Part shown: positions 1 to 11,400 of the stretch, piece by piece
Numbering within the stretch: position 1 is the stretch's first letter
How the letters are laid out: each line of letters opens with the position of its first letter
From: Lotus japonicus
Taxonomy: Eukaryota > Streptophyta > Magnoliopsida > Fabales > Fabaceae
Assembly: GCF_012489685.1 (NCBI RefSeq)
Contig: NC_080042.1
Coordinates: 4,156,501 to 4,220,500 of the forward strand
Direction of reading: 5' to 3'
Length of the DNA: 64,000 bases
Notes under the pieces: generated by a model
Database searches by the model: none
Seen by the model: only the letters and a program-made list of their open reading frames with translations
Told to the model about the DNA's origin: nothing
Translations under genes and position numbers: made by a program

Positions 1-131
1 TGAGAGCTGGCACACTTTGGCCTTAATTGAATTAAAAAAAAAATTCTAGGGACCAAATTTGATGCAAAAAATTTCTAGGCCCTGGATTTGATTCCCTTTA
101 CAATTACAGGGGCCTTCTGATATATTAAGCC
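1..131. mobile_element. Right terminus of a TIR DNA transposon (cut by window edge)
   Basis: The first 131 bases match the right arm of the TIR element at 53390-54870 and, in reverse complement, its left arm. Shared landmarks are the AATTGAATT-A(n) tract, GATGCAAAAA and GATTCCCTTTACA, ending GGCCTTCTGATATATTAAGCC. This copy keeps the outermost ~30 bases that the 53390-54870 copy lacks on its right side. No coding sequence is visible; the body lies outside the window. Confidence 0.7.
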
Positions 132-246
132 TATATATAATATACCAGAAATTTTGAAACATTTGATTATCCAATTAAACCACTCCAAGTTCCAATTACC
201 AATTGAACAACCTGCTAAGTCAACAACCTTCCAATTTTTTGCATCG

Positions 247-363
247 TATTAGAAATTGGGAGGCCTATACTCAACCACAAAAGCTAGCTCAAGAGTTGAG
301 GTTTGCACTACCCTTATAAAGGCTATCTATGCTCTATCTCTAGCCAATGTGGGACTTCTAACA
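247..363 (-). repeat. 3' LTR of copia A
   Basis: This 117-bp copy differs from 5336-5452 at one position (GGCCTATAC here, GGCTTATAC there). On the minus strand it starts TGTTAGAAG. It is unusually short for a plant copia LTR. Confidence 0.93.
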
Positions 364-372
364 CACCCCCTC
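364..372 (-). other. Polypurine tract of copia A
   Basis: The minus-strand sequence GAGGGGGTG lies directly upstream of the 3' LTR, the expected plus-strand primer for reverse transcription. Confidence 0.8.
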
Positions 373-595
373 ACGTCCAGGACTGAACAACCTGGAACGT
401 GGGATCAACAACAACGGGTGGCCCAATAATGGGAGGTCTCCACAAAAAGTTTTATCTGATAGAAAAATGAAAATTGGTAGTTACAGAAGGTTCAACAACC
501 TGTATTTATACTACAAAGATGAAGGTGCATACTAACTATCATACTACACACACACTATACTCTTCTCTTCTTTCTGTTATAACAGCCATAACCAT

Positions 596-3500
596 TCACT
601 TGTTTAAATGCTGAGCTGGCACTTTGACAGCTGGTTGCTGAGCTGTAAATGAGCTGGATGTGAATGAAGTTTCAGTCTCCTTGTTCTCTTCTTCTATGCC
701 ATTCTGGTTGTTTATGAGCCTCCCACAAGCTGGAGCATGATAGATGTCTAACATGCTAAGCTTGCTTAATAAAAAAGTAAAAGGCCCTACTGATAATGCT
801 TTTGTAAAGAAGTCTGCAACTTGAAATTTTGAAGGAATAGATAGCAACTTCATAAGTCCTGCCTCTGACTTTTCCCTGACTATATGACAGTCAATCTCCA
901 AATGTTTAGTCCTCTCATGAAACACAGGATTGGCTGCAATGTGGAGTGCACTCTGATTATCACAGTAGATGACTGAGGATTTCACTGGCTCTATCTTCAA
1001 ATCCTTAAGTAAGTAAGTGAGCCACTGCAATTCACAAGTAGCCGATGCTAAGGCTCTATACTCAGCTTCTGAAGAAGACTTGGAGACAGTTTGTTGCTTC
1101 TTTGACTTCCAACAAACAAGTGACTCTCCAACAAAGAAAAAATATCCAGTCACAGACCTCCTTGTATCCACACAACCACCCCAATCTGCATCACTAAAAC
1201 CAACTAGCTGAACTGCAGAATTCCTTGGAAAAAATAATCCTTTGCCAGGATTTCCCTTTAAGTACTTAAGAATTCTTTGAGCTGCTGTATAATGTGCCAC
1301 TGTTGGTCTAGAAAGAAATTGACTAAGTTGCTGAACTGCATATGTAATATCAGGCCTGGTTGTAGTTAAGTAAAGTAACCTCCCCACAAGTCTTCTGTAT
1401 GAAAAGATATCATCATACAATGGCCCCTCATCTTGAGACAATCTAAGAGATGGATCAAGAGGTGTGCTGACTAGCCTACTGCCCAAGACACCAGAATCAG
1501 AGAGCAAATCAAGACAATATTTCCTCTGACATAAAGTAATGCCCTTAGCAGAATGTGCTACTTCAAGACCTAAGAAAAATTTCAGCACTCCCAAATCTTT
1601 GATCTTGAAAGCATCATCTAGGACTCTTTTAATCTCTGCAAACTCCAATGAGGAATTACCAGCCAATATAATATCATCCACATATATCAACAGAACAGTG
1701 AAAGAATCTCCTTATTTCTTGGTAAATAATGAGTGATCAGAATGAGCCTGTTGGTATCCACAAGAGACCAGGAGACTAGTTAACTTTGCATACCATTGTC
1801 TGCTAGCCTGTTTAAGGCCATACAATGACTTGTGTAACTTGCAAACCTTACTAGAATCTGCACAAGTTACTCCTTCTGGAACTTGCATATAAACATCTTC
1901 ATATAAGTCCCCATGTAAGAAAGCATTGTTGACATCTAATTAATGTAAAAGCCAGCCTTTGATAGAAGCAAGAGCCAAGACCATTCTAACTGTTGTCAGT
2001 TTAGCTACTGGGGAAAAAGTGTCAAAATAATCAAGTCCCTCAACTTGAGTGTAGCCTTTAGCCACTAATCTAGCCTTATATCTCTCAACTGACCCATCAG
2101 CTTTCCTTTTAATCTTGTACACCCATTTATTGCCAATAGGTACTACATTAGGGGGTAAAGATACTAGACTCCATGTCCCATTTGCTTCTAAAGCTGAAAT
2201 TTCTAACTTCATAGCTTCAATCCAGCATTTATGATGTGAAGCCTCAGCATAAGTTCTTGGCTCAGACTCAAGAGACAATGACATGGCGTAGTGATGATGA
2301 GAAGAGGACAAATTAGAAAAAGACATATAACTAGTAATAGGATACTTACTACCTGAAGATATTGGAGTGGCTGCACAAGAGGAATGACAGATGTAGTCTT
2401 TGAGGTGAGGTGGTTGATGTCTAGTTCTTGTGGAGCTTCTTGACTGTGTAGGTACTGAAGCTAAACCTTCTGCAGAATGGGACTGTGAAACATCTGACTG
2501 TGAAACATCTGAAGAGGTACCTTGTTCATGAAGCAAATCATCTTCAAATGGTAAAAAACAATGCTTATCCAAATTCTCTGCATTGCCTTCACTGATAGAA
2601 TCAGCACCCTGAGAAGTTTCAGAAGACATGACTTCCCAAGGAAGGGCCCCTGAGTGTTGATAAGGAAGAACATGATCATAAAACACTACATTTCTGGAAA
2701 CACTCAAGGACCTACTTATCATGTCCAAAACTACATAGCCTTTAGTCCCACTTTGATAGCCCATGAAAACACATTTCCTAGCTCTTGGATCCAGCTTATG
2801 TCTGTTATTTTGCAAAGTAGATACATAGCATAGAGAACCAAAAACTTTCAAGTCTGTTAGCACAATAGTAGGAACTCTATTAATTAAGTACACAGCATGC
2901 TGAACTGCATAGTTCCAATATTGTTTTGGTAATTTGGACTGAAACAATAATGCCCTTCCAACATTCAAAATGTCTTGATGTTTCCTTTCTACTCTTCCAT
3001 TTTGTTGAGGACATTCTACACAGGAGGTTTCATGGACAATTCCTTGAGAAGCATAAAAACTTTGAAGAGTAAATTCAGGTCCATTATCAGTCTTAACAGC
3101 TTTAACTACTGCCCCAAATTGTGTTTTAACATGTGCTATGAAATGCTGAACCTTACTTGGGACTTCTGATTTTTGCTTCAACATAATGATCCACAAGTAT
3201 CTAGTGTTGTCATCTACAACAGTTAAAAAATATCTATGACCATGAATTGTTGTAGTGGAAAAAGGACCCCATATATCAAAGTGTAGTAATTCAAAAGGAT
3301 GCACAGCTTTATTAGAACTCAAAGAATAGGACAAACATTTTTGCCTAGCCATATGGCATACATCACACACTAAGTCACTGGCTATTGCCTTATTTACATG
3401 AATATAAGAGTGAGTCTTAGACATAGCAAGTAACTTGTCTCTAGACAAATGTCCTAATCTGAAATGCCAAATTACAGAACTAGGTATGACTGAAGAACTA

Positions 3501-5287
3501 GCTGTGCTCACTGTGCTGATCTTTGCATCTGCTTGTGCTAACTTCATTATTGACTGCTCCACTAGACCATCAACCACCAAGTAATAGAGACCTTCCTCTT
3601 GTTTAGCCAAACCAATCATCTTCTGGGATTTGATGTCCTGTATCAAGGAGTGTGAGGAGTAGGATAATACAACACAAAACAAATGCTCACATAGCTTAGA
3701 AGTAGAAATGATATTGAAGCTAAATTCTGGAACATATAAAACATTCTTCAAGTAGAGCAAGGGTGTAAAAACCACAGTACCAGCTAACTGAGCTCTAACT
3801 GTGTTACCATTTGGTAACTGAGCACTCATAGGTTTAATCTTTGAGAAAGAATGGAAAAGATCAAGAGTGGAGCACACATGGACAGTGGCTCCTGAATCCA
3901 ATATCCATGAATTATAAGCTTTGGATGAAGGAGGATAGTAAGACAAAACAATAGCAGTACCTTTTCCTTTGGAATTAGTACCATCATGAGTCTTATGCTG
4001 AGTATGTAATTGATTGACCTGATGTGATCCTTCATGAATCCTCAACTGATTGATGTGAGAAGTATTAGCAGCTTGTACTTCTGAAGTTCCTTGAATCAAT
4101 GTAAGCAATTTCTGGTACTGTTCTACTGTGAAACTTGGAACTGAAACTGGTGAAGGAACTGCAGTGTGAGTACTAGAACCATTCAAAGCTAGAGAAGATT
4201 GTGAAGCATCTGAATTCAGTCTTTCCTCATTATAAGCATGATCGCTAGAATAACTGTCTTCTGATTGAAAATTGTTCACTGCTCCAGCATTATTATTTCT
4301 AAAAGAAGGAGGAACACCATAAATCTTGTAACATGAATCAATTGTGTGACCTATTCTGCCACAGTGTGAACAAATTCTATTTCCTTTACCAGATCCTGAA
4401 TAGTATCCTCTTCCATTGCCAGCAGTATTAGCAGTTGTGGAATTTCTTCCACCATTATATTTATTTCCTTGAGGATAACCTCTACCTCTACCATAACCTT
4501 GTCTATTATCTACTGCATTCAACATAGACCTTGCATCACCTACATTCTGACTAGAATTTACAAAAACTGAACCAGATTGTCTTTCTTGTTGTATCACCAT
4601 AGAAAACACCTCATTCAACGATGGTAAAGGCTTCATAAGCAAGATTTGTGATCTAACAGTAGCAAATTCCTCATTGAGTCCAGTCAAAAAACGAATTATA
4701 TAGTCTTGATCCTTATAGATCTTAGCATTACCCTGGCATGGACATCTAGCATTACATATGCATATAGGTAGTGGTCTAAAACCATCAATCTCCTCCCATA
4801 GAGTTTTCAACTCAGTAAAAAAATCAGTCACAGAAGATGATCCTTGCTTCAAATTTGAGATCTCACTTTGCAACTCAGAAATTCGAATTAAATCTACTTG
4901 TGAAAAACGTTCTCTCAATTCATTCCAAATATCAATCACATTTTCAATGTAAACTAGGTTTTGTGCAATTGAAGCAGAAATAGAATTCATAATCCAAGTA
5001 TGAATAAGATTGTTGCACCTTTCCCACGCAAAATAGAGTGGATGATCCGTTTCTGGAACTGGAATGCTTCCATCGACGAATCGGAATTTGTTCTTCGCGC
5101 TCAGAGCTCGCCGCATCGAACGCGTCCATGTCTGAAAATTCGCACTCGTCAGCTTCGGTGTAACAGAGACTGTGGAAGGTCCATCGCCTGGATGAACGAA
5201 ATATGGACTCAGAGGATCAAGAGAAGGATCCAGAACGCCATTGTTGGATCCAGAAGCTTCAGATTGATTGTTGTTCTTCTTTGCCAT
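596..5287 (-). pseudogene. Copia A gag-pol polyprotein, two nonsense codons
   Basis: One reading frame runs from ATG at 5287 to a stop at 596-598 and is broken only by TAA at 1940-1942 and TAA at 1712-1714; the three pieces stay in phase. Domain order is gag, a CCHC knuckle (CSHCGRIGHTIDSC), aspartic protease (LDSGATVHV), the pre-integrase motif (WHFRLGHLS), integrase with its DDE residues (FDIWGP, KTDNGPEF, GRVERK), RT (LIYVDDIILAG) and RNase H (SDADWGG, SSSEAEYRAL). This is copia order, with integrase before RT. The first stop falls early in RT. Between PTIVL and LKVFGS about 20 residues usual for integrase are missing in frame. It would have encoded all retrotransposition functions but is now inactive. 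Confidence 0.93.
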
Positions 5288-5323
5288 TGATCAGAGTAAA
5301 CGCAGCAGAGCTCTACAAAGAGA

Positions 5324-5335
5324 GCTCTGATACCA
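5324..5335 (-). other. Primer binding site (tRNA-iMet) of copia A
   Basis: The minus strand reads TGGTATCAGAGC immediately downstream of the 5' LTR, complementary to the 3' end of plant initiator tRNA-Met. Confidence 0.92.
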
Positions 5336-5452
5336 TATTAGAAATTGGGAGGCTTATACTCAACCACAAAAGCTAGCTCAAGAGTTGAGGTTTGCACTAC
5401 CCTTATAAAGGCTATCTATGCTCTATCTCTAGCCAATGTGGGACTTCTAACA
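5336..5452 (-). repeat. 5' LTR of copia A
   Basis: This is the second 117-bp LTR, followed on the plus strand by the target duplication CATCG. As the 5' LTR it would hold the promoter, though no clear TATA box can be assigned in so short a unit. Confidence 0.93.
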
Positions 5453-5457
5453 CATCG

Positions 5458-6582
5458 CATCCTTCATGCCTTCACGTTGGTTCCCGTACGAACACCGTAC
5501 AACAAAGATGAACATAAGAAATAAGGATTGGTGGTTGGCAGGAAATCAAAGAAAACCCTAATATATCTGAAAACGTCGAAATTATAAGGTCACGTGAAGG
5601 GAATTAAGACAGTCATGAGCAATTAATCTCCACCGTTATATTTTAATTGAATGGAGGGTGAGGATGAGGAGTAATTCTAATGAGTTACTCTTGGAGTAAG
5701 TTGATTCTTCCTCTTGTGCAGAGGAAAAATAGAACATGACTTTATCATGTGTATATTACAGTCAACTAAGATTATGAGAGGAAATGAAGTGTATGAAAAA
5801 TAAAGTGTGAATGTATTATTGTTGAATATTAAATCCTATATATATGAATAATCGATAGAATTATAATAGTTTCTCTTTAATGAGATTTACTCAAATTTTT
5901 TAGTGGGAAATAAGAGACTTACTCACTTTAAATAATTCTCAAAATTTATTTTTAATTGAAAAAATATTCACTTTTAAAAACATTCACTTTAGAAACACCT
6001 CAGGCTTTAAAAATATTCTCTATACTCATGTAAAAAATAATGCTATAAGGTACGAATTCAACCCATTACAACATGTAAATATTAGTTCTTCATCCAATCA
6101 AATCTTGTGTTTGATGGAAAATTTATAGGGTGTGTTTGGTTCCAATTCTCAAATGTGGATTAGAGTCTCAAATATGGATCTCCATCGTTTTGGAGATGTT
6201 TGGAACTCATTTTGAGAATTGAATCTATAACAATAACAATTTTTAAACCAATCACAATTGTTCGTTATGTTTTGTCAATTAACAATTTATAACTTTAAGC
6301 ACGTTTCCAATATAAATATCCGCACATTGTCCCAAAATAATAACTCAAGTGGTAAGAGTTGGGCACATGTGAGTTGAGGATGAGAGTCTTTCCAATGTAC
6401 CAATAATGAATTGTCCGTACATTTGGATTTTTTTCTCGATGAATTCACATATTTATATGAAAATTAATATTTTTTCTGAAATAAAAATAGAGATAAATAA
6501 TATTTACTTTTTATAAATAATGTTTTTTTCCATCGGAAAACTACAAACAGATAAAGAAATTAATTAACAGTAACTACAAGAG
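5458..6582. other. AT-rich intergenic stretch, no confident gene
   Basis: No supported coding region. The GTGTGTTTGGTTCC motif near 6130 resembles the end of a small MITE, but no partner end was found. A segment near 6345 (AGTGGTAAGAG) resembles a pol III box A, but no convincing box B follows. On the minus strand an ATG at 5515-5513 opens a frame that runs into the copia insertion point (see findings). Confidence 0.5.
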
Positions 6583-7085
6583 GATCTCTAACTCCATGGT
6601 TGATTCTTCAATTATACATAGAGACAAAGATGGTGAGGATGCCCCTTTTCGAGCTAACCAATCCGCTGGTTTGTTACACTCTTCCAATACTGGTTAGAGA
6701 GACCAACCATTACCTGCCAGCTTTCTTCGTCCTCCAAAGCGTGCACCAATTAAATCCCTACAATCTACATTGCATATCACATCCTTATAACCCCGATCCC
6801 AGACAACCTACAAACCCTGCAACAGAGCGTATGCTTCTGTCATCAACACATTGCCACCGGCCTGGAATCCATGAAAAACCTGTTAGCCACCATCCCTGCG
6901 AGTTTCGAACAAGGCCTCAGAATCCCATGCACCTGTCCTCATATCTGTAGCTTCCATCCACGCATAAATTCACCTTTCCTACCGCGTTGCGGAGCCCAAC
7001 GTCTCCCCATGGTCACGCTAAATCCTCCTTCATACTTATTGAATTGACGAAGATGCCTCTTCAAATATCATGTTGTTTCTCCATT
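6583..7085 (-). pseudogene. LINE-type RNase H fragment, degenerate
   Basis: In minus-strand translation, pieces of the plant non-LTR RNase H domain appear in order across frameshifts and stops: FGNGE or WKWRNN-type linker, VNLCVDGS with the first catalytic Asp, GLVRNSQGWWLTGFS, TEAYALLQGL with the Glu, DVICNVDCRDL with the second Asp, and PADWLARKGA at the end. No single frame is open throughout. It is a relic of a LINE 3' end lying just upstream of the bZIP promoter. It is separate from the LINE at 12272-13931, which keeps the zinc-binding domain instead. Confidence 0.75.
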
Positions 7086-7302
7086 TCCAAATCCCCACGA
7101 TAAAGAAAGAAAAAAAAAACTTCTTTTCAAAATAGATTCATATTATCAGTTGATTAAGAAGCATGAGACGATTATTTTGGGCTTTTGGGCAACACCTAGG
7201 AAATCTGCACAGAAATTATAAAAAAGATTTGAATCTAAGTAACAAATAATAATCCAATTTTGGCGAGATACGGTAGAAATCTTGTGACAAATTATTAAAA
7301 AA

Positions 7303-7308
7303 TATAAA
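7303..7308 (+). promoter_or_regulatory. Putative TATA box of the bZIP gene
   Basis: TATAAA lies in AAATATAAAACGGCG, about 30 bases before a transcribed-looking pyrimidine-rich leader (CTCTCTTCTCTC near 7395). A 5'UTR intron is likely: a donor at TTCCG|GTAAAT (7475/7476) and an acceptor near 8391 or 8400, shortly before the ATG. This is inferred from sequence only. Confidence 0.5.
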
Positions 7309-8413
7309 ACGGCGTCTGTGACTGTGTGTTTAATTACAAACTAGGGGAGACAGAAGACACAAACTTGGACTAGTGTCTTTCGCGCCACACAGGTTTCTCT
7401 CTTCTCTCTCTTCTCTCCCCTTTGTTTTGTTTTGTTTTGTTTCTTCACTTCGCATTCGCTACTCTTTCAGTTCCGGTAAATTTCACGCTTTTCTTCATTC
7501 TTCAACTTCTGCATGCTTCGATTGTTTTCGGTTTTCTTCTTATTCTTCTTTATTATTATTCGCCGATTCAAACATGTTCATTAATTTTCGTCCTATCTTA
7601 TTTGAAAAACGAAAAATTGTGTTCTTTATGTATTCTATCATTTGATTTTTCCCCTTTGTTGTTCATTCCAGTGCATGTGTGGTTCTTTTTTGAAATTCTG
7701 ACGATGCAAACATTCAGATTCATTCTTTGTGATTTTTTCTTGTTATGAAAAATAATCGATTGGAATTGGCTTCTGATAAGGAAAAAAAAACCCTTTTTTT
7801 GGGGTTTACTTGTTATTCGAGGGTTTTGTAATTTGGGGGCAAGGAAGGGAAAACCATTTGTAATTTTGTAAATTGTATCAATTGAATGGAAATAAGTCAT
7901 TTTGCTTATTAGGCTACATGTATTTATACTATGTTTAATGTTTGGTTTCGCGCCTTCGGAGCTTATAATCGCGTAAAGTTGTCTCGAAGGCAACTATTTA
8001 AAGTTCTGGAATGCGCGATTTCCTGTTTATATTTTTCCAAACATGCACTTAATCTCCAATGTTTCTTAGAAGTATGAATCTAGCAAACTTAATCAGCCAT
8101 TGTCTGGTTATGCTGATGTGGGTGTGTTTGGCGTTGGCCAAGTAATTGATGAACTTCTGGTGCAGCTTTCAATCTAGTCTTCCCAATATTCTTTGACAAT
8201 ATGGTCATAGTTGTTTTCCTTCAGTAGGAAAAGTATGGAAATTAAAAGACTATGCTTTTATATTTTTGGTATATCTTTAGCACAACTAAACTAAGTCACA
8301 TGTCGAAATGAACCCGACTATTTTCATTGCAAGATTCTCTCTATCTTGGTGTTTTGATTTAAGAGCAGTGATTCATTTAAAAATCTACTAGGTTCGCAAG
8401 TTTCTTGTGCTTG

Positions 8414-11400
8414 ATGGCGACAGAAGAATCCAATGACATTGGCACACCTTGCAAATCTGTGGTGCCTCAAGATGTGAGTAATATGCTTTGTCTTTTTAAC
8501 TAACTTTTTCTATATGCAGTCTGGTTATAGCGGATATTATCTAATTTATGTTTCGTTCTAATAACAGGAAACTCAAAACAGACCTTTATTACCTGATTGG
8601 ACTAGGATGCAGGTGTGAAATTTGAACCAATTTGTATTTGTCTTTGGTCATGCTTAGTTTTGTTTCCCTTACATTTAGATAAAAACTGACTTCCTGCATC
8701 TCTTTCACATAGGCATATTACAACCCTGGATCTACTCAAATTCCCCTTTTAAATCCGCATGCAACTGGCTCTTACTTGTATCACCACATGACACCAAATC
8801 AGGTAGTGAATATGCATCTAATTGCATTAGAGCAAATTTTGTAATGAACATGTGAATGACTTTGTACACTTAATGCATACGGTAAACTGCTTTTGCATTT
8901 GGTCCAGGATGCTGCTTTGGTTTTTTCGCAAAAAGTACACCAGAATTTTGGTAAGCGCAATCTGGATTCGAAGAATAATTGTGCTGGAAACAGGGATGGA
9001 ATGTCAATGAAGGTACATTTTGTTTCCTGAATATATCTATCACATATTTTCATATATAAATAAAATGTACGCATTACGGAAAATGGAAGTGAATCACTAT
9101 ATGGTGGGCATTGCACCAACAATGTAGGTTCTAGAAAATTTTTATTTATTTATGTGGCAGAGGAATATAATATTTGATTACCCATATAAAAAAGATCACG
9201 ATGCTTAAAATTATTGACAAAAAATACTAATTATGTCCTTACTGCTGTTGTAGGATTTTTCTTCAACTATGAACCAACAATTTAATATGGTCCTTGGAAA
9301 TGGTAAGGTCGTGGGTCTGTGTTTTGGTTATGTCTTATAATCTGGGATTTGAAAAAACGAAGATGCTGGAAAATTATAGGGCAGATCATATAAGTAACAG
9401 TAACAATCTTGTATCTTACTATTTTACAGAAAATTCAACTGTATTCAATCATAATTTGGGAACAGGCCTGAACGCATCCAGTATTAGTGCTCAACTCACA
9501 AAGCTGGTACTATAAACTTCATCAGTTTTCTTATCATATTTGATAAGCTTTTATTAGTGGCTTAGCTAAAATACTATAACAATAAGTCACTAAGATTATA
9601 GTGGAACATATTTGTATATACTTAAGGTTTCGTTGATGTAGTTGTGCTTTGGATTTTAAATTTACAGATTTTAATGCTATTATGCTAGTAATCAACTGCA
9701 TATTCAATATTGAAATTCATATATTAAGAAAGTAACTAAAAAAAGAAAAAATTATATTGACTAGTTCCTCCCTTTTATGTCATTGATATACCATCATTTT
9801 ATCATTAGCGCTCTAGCTAGAGATGTGTGCTGCATTATTATGTGATTCTCTCGTGAATAAATTTGAGAATATAAATCCCTTCTTAAGGCTGTTCAGTTTA
9901 ATTCTTACCCATTTGGTCATGTCTATTGTCTAATATATCTTACTGAGCTGCATTTCTTTTGACAGGAAGCGGATCAAATAAGAAAAGAAAGAAAGAGACA
10001 GTCAAATAGGGAATCGGCTAAGAGATCAAGGCTACGGAAGCAGGTATCTACTAGTAAAACGAATTTGCAATATAGCCTGATTTTGTGGATCTTTTCTAAC
10101 TATTTATCCTCAGAGCTGCTGTTAAACTTAAATATGAAATGTTCTATGAATTCAACGACGATTGATTGAATATAATTAGGTAAAACAAAGTAGCTGGTTG
10201 GTTCATTTCCATTTTTTCATCTCATCTATTAGGCCCAATATGATTCTTTAATGTTCATTTTTGAATTTTATATTTTCTTAATAAGAACACACATCTACTC
10301 AATCAAGATACGTAGACTATTTTGCAATTTTGCTACCACCCATTTAATAACACAGGACCCGGCCAAGGCTGCACTTTAGTAGTTAAGACATATAGAATGA
10401 AAATTATTGAGAACTAAATTCCAAAGTATTAAAGAAACCTTCGTTTTAACTTGCATGGGTATGCTTCAAGGTACTACCTAGGGGCAGCACTATTTTTAAG
10501 CTGGTAACGTTTTATTATGTAGTGTATATATGCGACACATTGCTTAAAGTGCATGTGAGATATTCCCTTTCGACTTTTTTACTCAAAATATTAGCAAAGA
10601 AAACAATCATCCAGATTGTTCTGCTTGCCTCCTATTCTTGCTATTTTTATGTGTTCTAGAGCATAGTTTACTGAAAGGACACATCAGATCTTAGTGGCCT
10701 TCATTGATGATCAGTCCTATAGAACATGCTTATATTTCTAATGTACAAAAATGTATACTAAAACATTCGTCATTATAAGCTTACACTACATTCTCAACCG
10801 CCTTTCCATTTTTGCGGAACATGATCATATGAAATTAGCTTGACAAATCATATCTCTGACAACCAGTATGAAAGTTACAAATTTTACTTGTGCTTCTCTA
10901 TGACTTTTCTTACATTTCTAGTAAATTTGTGATAGTTTCTTTTTGTAAACTGATATACATGGAAAAGTCTTGATGTTCTTCACATTGGTATTTCACCTAA
11001 TGTTTTCATTATTTCTGTCTGGGCAGCAAGAATGTGACGAGCTATATCAAAACATTGACACTCTTAAGGGCAAAAACAAATCACTTACAGAACAGCTTCG
11101 AAGTCTTTCTGAGGAATGTGAGGCGCTTATCAATGAAAATGATTCGATAGAGGTCCATCATCTAAGCCCAACCCCTATTTGTTAAATTATTTATAATTTA
11201 TTGAACGAAAATACTTTGATTCATACTACTTGTGGTTCTTGTGTTGTTGGGAGGCTAAGAAGAGTCCAAAAGCTTAGGGATTAGCCATCAATAGGCCAAT
11301 AGAGAAATCCACATTAATAGGCTTAACACCATAAATTAACTTAAAACCATAAGGTAGTGGGTCTGACAAAGTTTTCTCACTTATATGATAGTGTTAGGGA

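Larger units (their letters stand above)
247..5452 (-). mobile_element. Ty1/copia LTR retrotransposon A, full length, TSD CATCG
   Basis: Two 117-bp LTRs differing at one base bound the element (TGTTAG...CTAATA read on the minus strand). They are flanked by an exact 5-bp target duplication CATCG at 242-246 and 5453-5457. The tRNA-iMet primer site (5324-5335) abuts the right LTR and a purine tract (364-372) abuts the left LTR, which fixes the orientation as minus. The single LTR difference suggests recent insertion, yet the coding region has two nonsense codons, so this copy cannot move by itself. Confidence 0.95.

Noticed and set aside
6340..6420. Possible SINE (pol III box A-like AGTGGTAAGAG)
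   Set aside because: No convincing box B, 3' tail or target duplication.
7373..7748. Overlapping open frames rich in F, S and L
   Set aside because: They lie in the pyrimidine-rich leader and first intron of the bZIP gene.
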